In this document: in pieces, positions 32,984 through 43,808 of the stretch
Numbering within the stretch: position 1 is the first letter of the stretch
Layout of the letters: every line of letters begins with the position of its first letter
From: Pseudoips prasinana
Lineage: Eukaryota; Arthropoda; Insecta; Lepidoptera; Nolidae
Assembly: GCA_951640165.1 (NCBI GenBank)
Contig: OX621255.1
Coordinates: 29,362,001 to 29,426,000, forward strand
Length of the DNA stretch: 64,000 bases
Direction of reading: 5' to 3'
The notes under the pieces: model-generated
Seen by the model: only the letters and a program-made list of their open reading frames with translations
What the model was told of the DNA's origin: nothing
Database searches by the model: none
Made by a program: the position numbers and the translations under genes

Positions 32984-33090
32984 TTAACAAACAAAAACCA
33001 TTAACAAAAAATAAACTAAAAGTTATCCAAAACAGCCTTTATTATTATGTGAATATGTGTAAGAAGCAAGACCGAATGTAAAAATGCGTG

Positions 33091-33226
33091 TGAGAGTGAT
33101 GGAATAGAAAGTGCCCCTGTGTTTGCGCACACACTTGTGCACTATAATATGTCTTGCGCAATTGGCTAGTCTCCATTAAGACTGGCCGCCGTGGTCGAAA
33201 TACGGTCGGGAGGACATCATCATCGT
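33091..33226 (+). mobile_element. SINE-D 3' part
   Basis: GATGGAATAGAAAGTGCCCC, TTTGCGCACACACTTGTGCA, CTGGCCGCCGTGGTCGAAAT, GGAGGACATCATCATC. The tRNA half is absent. Confidence 0.7.
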
Positions 33227-33529
33227 AGTTTAAAAAAAAATAGTTTTACACAATTATTCAAATTTGAAATCAAAATTCAACATTTTAACCCACCAAACTG
33301 CGCAACAGTATACTTGTTGGTTCTTTCGCCGTAATAGTTTTTGACTGAGGGTCGAATAAATTTTTGTTCTCGTACACGCCTGGTGTTATAATTGTTATTT
33401 ACCCGTACCTTATATTGGTCACTATAGAATGTATATGAGTCACATATTTATAAAAAATATTTCCCTAGTGCGTTCGTTACTTTTTTTTCTATGAAAAAAA
33501 ATGCACAAACACAGGGTTGTTGGGAAATT
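33227..33529. other. No gene recognised
   Basis: Nothing recognised. Confidence 0.4.
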
Positions 33530-33765
33530 TTTCCGTAGTCACCGCGCTTGGCATGCGAGTTACAGACCGCAGTTAAGTGGTAGTTAGTACCCAAAAGGTG
33601 CTACTGCCCGACTACCTGGCGTATCCCTTAGTCGCCTTTTACGACAATTACAACCCTGTTATTCATTCTGGGCCCGAAACCACACGGATAAAATACTATA
33701 GTCTGCACGTGTGGTAAGTTTACGTGAATAAAAACCTTATTTATTTTATTCATTTTATACAGTGG
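33530..33765. repeat. R4 (minus) then LINE tail scrap (plus)
   Basis: 33530-33690 holds antisense R4 (CCCTTAGTCGCCTTTTACGA, GAAACCACACGG). 33710-33765 reads TTTACGTGAATAAAAACCTT. Confidence 0.55.
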
Positions 33766-33778
33766 TCCCATTTTTTGA

Positions 33779-33985
33779 CTGCATGTGTGGCGCAGCGGCT
33801 AAGTCAGTCGCCTCGCTGCTTCATGCCCCGGGTTCGAGTCTCGCGCCGGACAACTATTTGTGTGACCCATAAATAGTTGTTCTGAGTCTGAATGTTATTT
33901 GTGTCTGTCTATTATATGTTTTTAAAGTATCCCGTGACACAAGGATTAGACTCGATAGTGCGGGCGTTGTCTTTATAAAAAAAAA
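33779..33985 (+). mobile_element. SINE-C copy, full length
   Basis: GCATGTGTGGCGCAGCGG, GGTTCGAGTCTCGCGCCGGA, full body to GTGCGGGCGTTGTCTT and an A tail. Good reference copy. Confidence 0.85.
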
Positions 33986-34249
33986 TAACTGTTTAATAAG
34001 GTTATTAGAATCTAGTCGGTAGTCTGTGTACAATCTTACTTCTTTAAAATTATTTATTGTTGATGTAATCTAATGACTCACAACACCGTCACGTTCGTCT
34101 AAGACATGCAAAAAATTGTTTACATGGATATTGTAATGCACAATGTCATAATATCATCAGTAGGAGTTCTAGTAAAAAATGTATCTTTGTTTTTCATTCA
34201 GTCATGCTTGAACTAAACAACATATTTTGATTAAGGTTTGTCGTAGATC

Positions 34250-34425
34250 GTAGAACCGACGGCCGATGGGGCAGAAAGGTTCTTGAGTGCCGACATGGAA
34301 CCAGAAGACGCATCATGAGCTCTCAAGATGAACCGATGATCTTGTGCGGATTGCTGGAAACCACTGGAACATGGTGTAAAAGGCAGAGCAGCATACCCGC
34401 ATGAGGCCCCAAGAGAAGTCCACGG
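34250..34425 (+). pseudogene. RTE-type LINE C-terminal remnant, frameshifted
   Basis: CCGACGGCCGATGGGGCAGA encodes the degraded TDGRWG motif, followed by out-of-frame relatives of the RTE end. Several frameshifts. Confidence 0.5.
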
Positions 34426-35225
34426 CAGGTTAGGTTTAGTAACTTTTTGCGGGTGGCATGCGTATGCATTACCCCTGCCTTATAAATAAAAAAAAAAAAC
34501 CCTCCCTTCTCTATTTTCACAAGTTTGACACTTAGTTTAGAAGAGGGAATACAAAAGACTATCCTGTGGGTATTTTTTTGATAGCCGTAAAAACGTTGTA
34601 GACTGCATACATTAAATATTTAAGTGGATTGCAAAATATTGTAAAAAATAAAAAAAACGCTTGTAAATAGTCAGAACATGTTTGTAGTAATATAATTAAG
34701 TATACATTATTATTTCTAGTTACATAGATATATAGGTACACGGGTTGTATGAAAACATTTATACAATTTATTTTATAATAGCATTGATAGCTAGCTTGTA
34801 TTAAGTTATTGCCAAAGAGATTATGTTTAAGTTTAATTATCAAAAATTATAGTTTTTGCTAAATTTGTCAACATTGTTGTATATTTCAGCTATATTTGTC
34901 ATAAATGTCACATATTACAATTATAATTTTAAGACCTTTTTTAAATCAATAATAAAAATATATATAAAGTTTAACGGTGGCGCACAACTAATAAATTAAT
35001 ATGAATAAGTGGTATATTTTAATTAATCATTATATCAGTATGTACTTGCAAATCAAGATGAGATATACGTTAAGCAGAATAGTTAGATAACCACGTATTG
35101 TATTTGTAAGAAACACGTTTTGAGACCTTTGACTCGTGAGGAGGCACGCCTATACGTTGAGTAAAGCCTTACTATATGACGTATCTGTGCTGTACATGTA
35201 TTTTCTGTAATTTACGTATAATTAA
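34426..35225. other. No gene; LINE tail at 34655-34860
   Basis: 34655-34860 (minus) matches the GTGAATAAAAACC LINE family (AGTCAGAACATGTTTGTAGT, AGATATATAGGTACACGGG) but lacks the terminal tail. The flanks are unrecognised. Confidence 0.45.
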
Positions 35226-35410
35226 CCGTGTGGTTTCTGGCCTAGAAATAACAGGACCCCTTACCATCCCGTGGGTGTCGTAAAGGCGACTTAGGGATAC
35301 ACCAGGCAGTCGAGCAGCACCGCTATACGACCTAACTGCGTTGAAAAGGCAACGTTGTAGAAACCTTTGGGCGAAGCCTATGTCCAGCAGTGGACGATAT
35401 CAGGTTGATA
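35226..35410 (+). repeat. R4 repeat copy, deleted
   Basis: CCGTGTGGTTTCTGGCCTAG, CCCGTGGGTGTCGTAAAGGC, GTCCAGCAGTGGACGATATC. Confidence 0.65.
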
Positions 35411-35419
35411 ATGTGAACG

Positions 35420-35523
35420 ACGGGCCGGTTAGCGTGGTTGGTAAATGCTTGTGGGTTCGATTCCCACTCAGGCCAGATAGTTGTGTGCATGAACGTGTCT
35501 GTTTGTCCTGAGTCTGGGTGTAA
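35420..35523 (+). mobile_element. SINE-B head half, broken by a Helitron
   Basis: GACGGGCCGGTTAGCGTGG with GGGTTCGATTCCC; an internal deletion removes part of the anticodon region. It ends GTCTGGGTGTAA exactly where Helitron sequence starts; no 3' half follows. Confidence 0.75.
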
Positions 35524-35935
35524 TCATACTAATATTACGAAGGCGAAAGTTTGTGAGTGTGTATGTTTGTTACTTCTTCACGTCTAAACGGCTGGATCGA
35601 TTTTAATAAAATTTGGTATGGAGTTAGCTGACACCCTAGATTAACACAAAAGACCCTTGAGGGTTAAACTTTTACAAACTTTAAATGTCATATTTATTTA
35701 TATCGAATCAGCAACCTCAAGGATAAGTTTCAAGTTTCTTGCTCTAAAAATGACGATACTTCCGTGCAACTTTTCATCCCCTCTTTCAAACCCCTTAAAC
35801 CCTTTTTTCCTTAAAAAGTAGCCTATGTTTGTCAGGCTCTAGACTATCTGTATACCAAATTTCATTTATATCGGTTCAGTAGTTTTCGCTTGAAAGAGCG
35901 ACAGACAGACATACCTATACACAGCCCTTAAGTTC
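35524..35935 (+). mobile_element. Helitron-like element, 3' end not found
   Basis: Starts TCATACTAATATTACGAAGG like Helitron-2, then diverges (CGGCTGGATCGATTTTAATA; CGGTTCAGTAGTTTTCGCTT; GACAGACAGACATACC). No CTAG terminus recognised. Confidence 0.5.
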
Positions 35936-36176
35936 CTCTAATACTTTTGACCAATGAAACCGCAGTATTGTCTATTGTATTTTTCTTAGAAAGTTAATGT
36001 TGTCTATGGTAGAGACAAAAAGAAGGAAAATAACACACCATTCTGCTGACAGATTATAATTACGGATAAGGTCGTATATATTATTTTACTCTTTGATAAG
36101 GACAGATAGAAATACAGTGGTTATAACACGTTTATGTCCAATCAAGTAGATATACTTATAATAACTGTATATTATA

Positions 36177-36486
36177 CTAGCTGTGCCCCGCAGTTTTACC
36201 CGCGTTAAACTTTATAAATTATTACAGCTCCTCCCCCGTAGGTGACAGCGTGATAATATGTTGACCCAACTTCTTAGTAATTTTCATGCAAAATTTGAAG
36301 TAAATACATGCAGTACTTTTTGAGTTTAGCCCGGACATACATACGGACTAACAGATAAACAGACTAAAATTCTAAAAACTATATTTTTGGCTTCGATATC
36401 GATTGCAGATCACGCACCATGTATCCTTTAAAAAAAATATTCAATGTACAGTTTCGACTTTCGTAGTATGCTATTATATGTATAGA
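36177..36486 (-). mobile_element. Helitron-1 copy
   Basis: Minus strand: TCTATACATATAATAGCATA to GGGCACAGCTAG; 310 bp. Confidence 0.85.
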
Positions 36487-36861
36487 TATTATAGACGTAC
36501 AGTTAAATACGTTTGAATTACTGCCTGAGGTCATACAATGACACCTTTACTGATATTTATAAAGATTATGTACGTACAGTATAATTTTGCAACAGCTGCG
36601 CAAAAAATGCTCATCACGCGCTGAACATTGGCGAATTAAAGGCAAAGGTACGTATAACAATATTTTACCTTGTTTTATTGCGCAAGATTCCTTTGAGATG
36701 TGGTTGAAATCTTTTTGTTTACATGTATTTTCTGTGTGTTATTTCGTGGTTTGTGAAAAGAGAAGACTTTTTGAAAAGTTCGTGTTTTTTAAATCCTACC
36801 TGTAATCCATTTCCAACTTAGAATCTACAAAGTTATACAGTAAAATATTTTTGTAAGACAA
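36487..36861. other. No gene recognised
   Basis: A 72-codon frame (36587-36805, +) has no recognisable domain. Confidence 0.4.
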
Positions 36862-37050
36862 TGTACCGCACTAGAGAAATGAATCCTTCTATCGCGGGGT
36901 ACTTTACAAACATATAATTGACAGACACAAAGTACCTACATCCAGACTCATGTCATGACATCTACATACAGGACACACAAATAGTTTTCCCGTGCGGGAA
37001 TCGAATCCGGGATACGGAGCTGCGAGGCGTCTTTCTTAATCCATGCACCC
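36862..37050 (-). mobile_element. SINE-C copy
   Basis: Minus strand, diverged head (AATCCATGCACCCTATGTG) with B-box complement GGAATCGAATCCGGG and body complement CGCGGGGTACTTTACAAACA. Confidence 0.7.
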
Positions 37051-37209
37051 TATGTGTAGTCATAGTTTTATCCTTTGCTCATACGGAGCTTCATTACATC
37101 TTCAAGTAAATGTAAGACGATCAAAATTTCTCCAAATTCCTGTTAATTCCCATTTCCATCCTTATTTTCCCGAAGCGGACATCATCTTAGATTCAAATCT
37201 CACTATTTC

Positions 37210-37432
37210 GGGGTAGATAATTGTCTCTCACACCGCAGGTTGTGGGTTCGATTCCCACCCAGGATAGATAAATGTGTGCATGAACATATCTGTTTGTCGT
37301 GAGTCTAGGTGTAACTATATATTTAAGTATCTATTTACAAAAGAAAAGTAGTTGATGTAATATATCAGTTACAGTACAAGCTCTGCTTAGATCAGATGAC
37401 CGTGTGTGAATTATGTCCCAGGATATTATTGT
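37210..37432 (+). mobile_element. SINE-B copy, 5' truncated
   Basis: B box GGGTTCGATTCCC, body to GTCCCAGGATATTATT; the A-box half is missing. Confidence 0.75.
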
Positions 37433-38064
37433 CTGGTCGAACAGTGCCTCTTAACTGTAAACGTCGTCATGTTAAAAAAATATTTATTGTAAATTGTTCA
37501 AGATGTGTAGTTTGAACGTAGGAATTATGTGATGCACACGTATTACATTAAATATATAATTATCCGGTGCTAACAAAGATAGATAATAGTTAAAAAGCCC
37601 GTGTAATTATGTTAATAAAATAAATTTTATTACTCAGGTCATCCATGTTGTCTTGAGCTGAATAAACTCCTTTAAATACCGGCCACCGAGCGTAACGAGC
37701 AAAGATCACGACCCTTCGTCGACATTACAAGGAGAAAGCCGCTGTTTATTCGATTGACCCCACAGTATGAACAATGTTGTATATTAATATAGTACCTACC
37801 CAGTTTTTGCAATAAGCTGGCGATATGCAGGCATATATGCACACTACCTGTTATTATTAAAGGGGTCTGTAATTTTGAAACAAACCAAGCCTTAAATATT
37901 GAGATTGTTGCAAAGTTATTGCAGCGTACATTTTCAGTGAAACTAGAGGTTGCTATAATCATTTCGTACACAATTGGCTTCAGTAATTATTCTACAAATT
38001 TAATCTTATTTAAATTAACATCGCCAAATTTAGCGTGGTTTTATTAAACTTATATAAAACTCAC
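37433..38064. other. Intron start of the PTB gene; no repeat recognised
   Basis: Starts (on the minus strand) with GTGAGTTTTATAT at 38064. AT-rich, with a non-homologous 99-codon minus frame at 37672-37971. Confidence 0.5.
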
Positions 38065-39261
38065 CTCGGGCGGAGCTGCGAACTTCAAGTTGGCGAGAGA
38101 TCCGTGTGACCTGCTCCGGTGCTCCTGTCGGATGCTGTAGGAGAAAGCACGCTCGTTCATATGGCCCTTCTTCCTGTATATACCGCCCGCGTCGTCTGTC
38201 GCCTCCAGCCCCGACCCCATGCTCTGCGCCGCCTTTAGTGCGCCTGGCGGGGGCTTAGAGCGGCGAGGGTCCACCGTTGCGTATTGCAACCTCGCGCGAC
38301 CTCCAGGTGGGCCGGGGGGTCCTGGGGGCCCCGGAGGATAAGGTCCGGCGGCTAGAGCTGCAGGCACGCGGCCTCGGTGCCCTAAAGTTGCAGGACGGGC
38401 GTGAGGTAATGTAGCGGCTGGGTGGGCAACCAGCACCATGGGGTGCGCCCAAGCGGGCGGTGCCCTTCCGAGGGACCGACCGTTCATAGCGGCGGTGCTG
38501 CCTGCATATAACTCGTCAGCTGACGCGGAAGACTTTTTCTTTGTTTTCTTGGCGGTGGCAGTCTTCTTCTTGGGCTCTTCGGGAGGCGGTGGTGGTGGTG
38601 GCACTGAGGCGGGCCGCGTGATCTGTCGAGGGCGTGGCGCACGCGCAGGGTGCGGGATGTCATCGCTGGCGTCGTCCCGCTCGTCACCGACCCACACTTT
38701 GTGATTCTCGTCACCATCGTACACCTCCAGCTCCTCATCGGCGTCCGGGGGCGCCTGCAGCGGCGAGCGCTCGGCCTCCAGCCGCTTGGCGTACGAGCTG
38801 TCGGCGTAGGCGTGGAAGCAGCAGCGCACCAGCGCGTTGGCAGCGGCCTCGCGGCGGCAGATGAAGGCGTGGCACTCCAGCACCTTGATGCCGTGCGTGC
38901 GGCGCAGCACGGCGGCGAACAGCGGCGGGCGGCGCGGCGTGGGCGCGCGCGCGAAGGGCGAGTCGAGCGGCAGGAAGCGCGCCGCGCCCTCCACGGCCAC
39001 GCGCCGGACGGCGGCGCAGTAGTGCAGGCTGGCGATGGGGAAGAAGCGCGCCACCCGCGAGCCGCTCTCGTCTATGTTCTCGAGCAGGATACCGTTCGAC
39101 CACACCGATAGCCACGAGTCGATGCCACCGCTCGTCGCGCCCTTCTCCGGGTACAGCTCGCGCAGGGGCTCCTGGATGCCCTGCAGCCCATCCTTGCTCT
39201 GCTGCGGCACCGCCGAGCCCAGGTACAGCACGCGGCACCGACAGATCGGCGTCGACTCCAT
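38065..39261 (-). CDS. PTB/PID domain protein, first coding exon
   Basis: This exon encodes residues 1-399 and ends in phase 0 at GAG|GTGAGT (intron from 38064); the frame otherwise reads only four more codons. The ATG at 39261 is preceded by GACGCA and follows a GC-rich upstream zone, so it is taken as the start. Residues about 8-162 look like a PTB/PID domain: RCRVLYLGSAVP at the first strand, WLSVWSNGILLEN, FFPIASLHYCAAV, and the final helix HAFICRREAAANALVRCCFH. Then come an acidic stretch (173-202), seven prolines (221-227), a lysine-rich segment (230-243), PPGPPGPPGPP (310-320) and a basic serine-rich end (GHMNERAFSYSIRQEHRSRS). Such proteins are usually cytoplasmic adaptors binding NPxY-like or phosphotyrosine peptides. 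It recalls the uncharacterised Drosophila CG12581-type PTB family, from memory and unverified. Third positions are strongly GC-rich, unlike the flanks. The remaining exons were not found to the left. Confidence 0.85.
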
Positions 39262-39640
39262 TGCGTCACTACACTGTCACAACATCACACTGGATCACTT
39301 CGAAAACACAAATATGTCGCGGATCGGTCGCTCGCGAAGGTACGTGCGGCGGGCGCGAGTCGGGCGCGGGTCTGAGTGAGCGGAATTCAAGATGGCGAAC
39401 GCGGCGTGCGGGGGGGAGGGCCGACCTGCGCGCACGCACCTGCGAGACGCGCCGGGGAGCGGGTGCCGATGTGCCGATGAACCGGCATTGTGTCAAACGT
39501 ATCGTCGCGAATTCGGCCGCGTTTCTCTCTCCGCGTCACCACATCACCGACGTGACGGAATGCCACACTCTCGTCCTGCTGGTGAAACTTGAAGGTCGAC
39601 CGATAGCAGATAGCTATTTCCCTTGCGACTACATTTTATG
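39262..39640 (-). promoter_or_regulatory. GC-rich 5' leader and probable promoter of the PTB gene
   Basis: CpG-dense sequence immediately upstream of the PTB start. A YY1-like AAGATGGCG lies at 39389-39397 on the plus strand. No TATA box or clear initiator was identified and the transcription start is unknown. Overlapping short frames on both strands reflect GC richness. Confidence 0.5.
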
Positions 39641-40301
39641 AGGACGTGCATCCGTCAGTGCAATGTCAGATTTCCCATGCACTTGTAGTATTGTTTATAA
39701 TTTCAGTTCTTAAATACCTTATCACATGAATGGGTTAGTTACTAATGCAGTTTACTCATTGTTGTGAGAACATTCGCGAGTACAATGCAGTTGATAAGCA
39801 CACAGATCACTGGAACAAACACCTAAAACAATGCATTATTTCTTCAATTGTTGCACAAATTAAAATCGCTCTGGTCGTTAAAATTCTTTCACGTTATAAT
39901 GACCTGTTTTTATTGAGGTGAAGGAAAATAAAACAATATTATTACTCCATTACTTAATAATGTTTATAGCGACTTGTTTGGTAGCTGGTCTTAATAAATA
40001 CGTAGTATAAGACTTGTACATCTGCCCCGTCCTTTTAATAGGCGTACCTAGCGGAACAAGTTAGTTAGCATTACTTAGATAACACAGGGTTTGCACTGGA
40101 ATAAGCTTGAGAACTGGATATATCAGTGTTCTACCTATATAGTTAGCAGGTTTAGTTAAAGATTACTTTAGTGATTTCAATTCATGGACGACGCTATAGG
40201 TATAGGAAATAGCAAATTGTAAAATTAGCTATAACCTCATTGACTATAAAAATAATCCTCTCTATGGTCATATTTTTCCAGGTAGATACATAATTCTTTT
40301 T
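39641..40301. other. No gene recognised
   Basis: AT-rich stretch upstream of the PTB gene with no frame or repeat recognised. Confidence 0.45.
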
Positions 40302-40862
40302 TTAGGATTCCGTACCCAAAGGGTAAAACGGGACCCTATTTATTACTAAGACTTCGCTGTCAGTCACCAGGCTGTATCTGATGAACCGTGATAGTTAGAC
40401 AGTTGAAATTTTTACAGATGATGTATTTCTGTAGCCGCTATAACGACAAATACAAAAAACTAAATAAAAAACTTGAGAGGTGTCAAGGGACACCCGGATG
40501 GAACGAAGTTATTTCTTATTATTTATTATGTACAAAAAACTTGTATACACTCAACAAAAATAATCGTCGCGACACCACACTGTTCAATGCGAAATAGAAA
40601 TTAAAATATCTGGCTTGCTTTCTATAAGAGAGAGAGAGAGAGACAGACAGAGAAACATGCGCACAGCTGCAAAAAGTGTCGTGACAACTTTTCGCAAGAT
40701 TTTTTTCCGTCTAGCCCCCTTTCACAACGCGCGATAAGGAACTTCGTTCCAATAAATATTTAAGGGAGCCCCCATACAACAAACGAGAATTTTTTGCTCG
40801 TTTTTATAGATAATGGTACGGAATCCTTCGTGCGCGAGTCCACCTCGCAATCGGCCGGTTTT
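40302..40862 (+). mobile_element. R2 element split by an R3 element
   Basis: R2 left part (GGATTCCGTACCCAAAGGGT ... AAACTAAATAAAA), then R3 at 40472-40757, then R2 right part (ATATTTAAGGGAGCCCCCAT ... AATCGGCCGGTTTTT). Compare the uninterrupted R2 at 28618. Confidence 0.7.
40472..40757 (+). mobile_element. R3 element nested in R2
   Basis: ACTTGAGAGGTGTCAAGGGA to AACTTCGTTCCAAT with a shorter internal (AG)n than the copy at 29373. Confidence 0.7.
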
Positions 40863-40924
40863 TCTTTTATCAACAAACAGCGTCTAGTAGCTTATAATAC
40901 GCGATTACCATAGCCTAGATGCTC

Positions 40925-41166
40925 ACAGCTACATACTCCCACCGGTCCGTAACTGATTAGCGAGGTCAAGCAACTAGGCTCGCGGTCAGTCCATAGATGG
41001 GTGACCGCCAAAGTGGTTGAATTTCAGAGCGTCTCCGTGCCTCGGAGGGCATGTTAATTGTCGGTCCCCGTTATAGCCACTAGGCAACAGCCGTTAAGCC
41101 ATGTCAGAGGCCTAATGGGCGGCTTGAACAACTCTGACACTAGGGTAACCACTGCCAACACGATAA
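40925..41166 (-). repeat. R1 repeat copy
   Basis: Antisense R1 with GCGGTCAGTCCATAGATGGG, CATGTCAGAGGCCTAATGGG and GACACTAGGGTAACCACTGC. Confidence 0.75.
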
Positions 41167-41309
41167 GTAAGTACCATAGCCTAAAATACGTCCAAACTAG
41201 TCTAGGAAAGAGAATAAATCCTGCTCTCGAATACTTAACGGATCAACATCAGGAGGCCATCGAAGCAAATACCATATTAAAAAAATACAAATAAAAACAA
41301 AAACAATGA

Positions 41310-41780
41310 ATTCAATTCAATCTTTATTGCAATCATGTGTACATAAGTCTTACATATTAAAAGTTTCAACATGATACCCTGTTAATCCACGGCAACATTA
41401 AATAATTAATAACAATTAAATTCAGCATGCAATTTTCACGTATTGGTAGGTATGTCAAAACATTATAACAATATCTATTGTATTATATTTTCAATTATGA
41501 TATATGTAGTATTTAATTAATAAGTTGTCAATATAAAAACATAAAATAACATTATTATTTGAAATTATTGATATACCCTATACATATATACAACACTAAC
41601 CTACTTACATTATTTAGTTTTTGTCATTATAGAACTCCTGCAGGTTGTAGTAGATTTTATGTATTAGGAATTCTTTCAGTTTCTTAACAAAAGGATGGAA
41701 CCGTTCTTCATCTTTGATGTATTTTGTAATTCGTTGATGATGGGAGGTCTATTTCCCTTGCCTATGGGTCATTATAATGA
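41310..41780 (-). mobile_element. LINE C-terminus and 3' UTR remnant
   Basis: Begins TCAATCTTTATTGCAATCAT, so the minus strand ends in GCAATAAAGATTGA like a LINE 3' end. At 41630-41745 the minus strand has relics of the 'F(L/V)KKLKEFLI' C-terminal motif. Confidence 0.5.
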
Positions 41781-41984
41781 AATGTAATGTATACTTATCG
41801 GCTGCAACGCAGGTAGCAAATTTATTGCGTACCAAAGTATTGGTCATCTTTCGACATTTATGTGATTTACGAGCCATGTTGTCAGTTTTAATGGCGCAGG
41901 TAGCCCGGGTTACCATCACCGAAGTTTATTTCCGAACACAGTTATCTTTACGTTCGCAAAATGTTTATTTTTTTATTATATTAC

Positions 41985-42186
41985 TGGCTGACCCGGCAGA
42001 CTTTGTACTACCTCAATCGATAAATAAAACACATAAACTTTTGTTTTAGAAAACGTTTATATGGGAAAAAGTCGAATTTTAAACCTTTTAAACCTTTGCT
42101 AGACCTCCACGAACATTTCAAGACCAAGATAAGATAAATCCGTTCAGCCGTTCTCGTGTTTTAGCGAGACTAACGAATAGCAATTG

Positions 42187-42231
<45 letters not shown>

Positions 42232-42234
42232 TTA
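41985..42234 (+). repeat. Dispersed repeat ending in an (AT)n tract
   Basis: TGGCTGACCCGGCAGACTTT, ATCCGTTCAGCCGTTCTCGT and GTTTTAGCGAGACTAACGAA, then an AT microsatellite at about 42188-42230. I recognise it as a common lepidopteran repeat of uncertain class. Confidence 0.5.
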
Positions 42235-42545
42235 TGTATTATATATCATCCTATATTCATAAAGATGATGAGAAGTACGATTTTTGTTTTTATTTATTTG
42301 GATCTCCAACAAAGAATACACCTTATGCTAATAATACAAAGGTGCTCCTTTAATTATAGGAGACCACATCATGCAATTATATATCACCGCAGACATCATC
42401 GGATTTGTACTTAATTTAATATAATTTAATACTTAATTTAATATATTTTTAATACTTAATTTAATGTAACTCCGTGACAACACTAATAACTGTTCTATAA
42501 GGAATCATAACACAATCTTAACGTTGACACTGCACTATTAACAGC
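42235..42545. other. No gene recognised
   Basis: Nothing recognised; the 42184-42414 frame starts inside the AT tract. Confidence 0.4.
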
Positions 42546-43057
42546 TTTTTAGGGTTCTGTAGCCAAATGGCAAAAAACGGAACGCTTATAGATTCGTCAT
42601 GTCTGCCTGTCCGTCCGTATGTCACAGTCACTTTTTTCCGAAACTAAGTAGTAAGTCGATGTATTCTGTGAACCGCATTATGATTTTTACACAAAGATAG
42701 AAGCAGAACAATAATTTTGGAGGTTCCCCATACATAGAACTAAAACTCAAAAATTTTTTTTTCATCGTACCCATACATGTGGCTTATCTATAGATAGGTC
42801 TTCAAAAATGATATTGAGGTTTCTAATATCATTTTTTCCTAACTGAATAGTTTGCGCGAGAGAAACTTCCAAAGTGGTAAAATAAGTGTCCCCCCCCCCC
42901 CCCCCTACCATGTAACTTCTAAAATAAGAGAATGATAAAACGAAAAAAATATATGATCTAAGTACATTACTATGCAAACTTCCACCGAAAATTGGTTTGA
43001 AAGAGATCTAGTAAGTAGTTTCATGGGCAAGTCCGACTCGCACTTGGCCGGTTTTTT
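42546..43057 (+). mobile_element. R2-related element, long form
   Basis: TTTTTAGGGTTCTGTAGCCA to CCGACTCGCACTTGGCCGGT followed by T. It contains GTTTGCGCGAGAGAAACTTC and a C14 run at about 42891-42905. It shares both ends with the shorter R2 copies but has a different middle. Confidence 0.65.
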
Positions 43058-43808
43058 TTTATAACGGAGCAAACGGTAATAGACTGTTCGGTAATGACGT
43101 TACGGTTATCATATTTTAAATAAATAAATGCATATCAAACTATTAGATTTTAGTTTTAATTTATTAGTATTAAGGTTCACCCATGTACGACTCGATTTTG
43201 TCATGGTGTTACGGTTCGTGCTTCGGTGAACTTAAACCCGGTTTGTCTTATCAGATAATTTTATATTCTGTCCTGCGTCACTTCTACTTCCACACAAATT
43301 GTCAAGCTGTGTACACTTTTTTAGGAATACTGTCTAATGCTAAGCCTTAATGTATACCTCGCTGTCATGTATTGATAGTACTCTGTTTTGTGTGTCAATT
43401 AAATTGAATATCGTAGGACTACTAACACACTGCCATCTGGTGGCACACTAGGCACAGCCTGTATTATGGAAACCAGACAACTGATAAACGTACTATTTAT
43501 TTCTAAACACTATCTTACACACAGACTTGTGTGACTTACCATTCAGGGTCACTAAGACCAACAAGCTTACAAGCAAGATTATCGTAATCGTGATCGGCGT
43601 TCAAATAGATAAAGGTTAAAAATAAAAATCATTCGATTCTTTAACGATGAAAATTGATTCGGGACCATTCATGACGTCACATGTGCTCCTGGAAACTGAT
43701 TGAAAAAATGATTTAGTCATTTTTCAGCTTCATGTATTCGAACGCCGATCACTATTATAATAACCGGCGACATAGACGGTAGCTCTCCCTGGTTGTTCCA
43801 ATATACAT
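43058..43808. other. No gene; old SINE-B and a small inverted repeat
   Basis: 43405-43540 is a decayed headless SINE-B (minus). 43580-43600 and 43730-43752 hold inverted GTGATCGGCGTTC / GAACGCCGATCAC, possibly a small MITE. Confidence 0.45.

Noticed and set aside
38255..39641. Many plus- and minus-strand frames overlapping the PTB exon
   Set aside because: Shadows caused by high GC. Only the 38065-39261 frame has domain-like sequence and a fitting splice donor.
41161..41294. Peptide-like end GKRINPALEYLTDQHQEAIE
   Set aside because: Looks protein-like but is short, begins in an R1 repeat and has no supporting splice sites or family I recognise.
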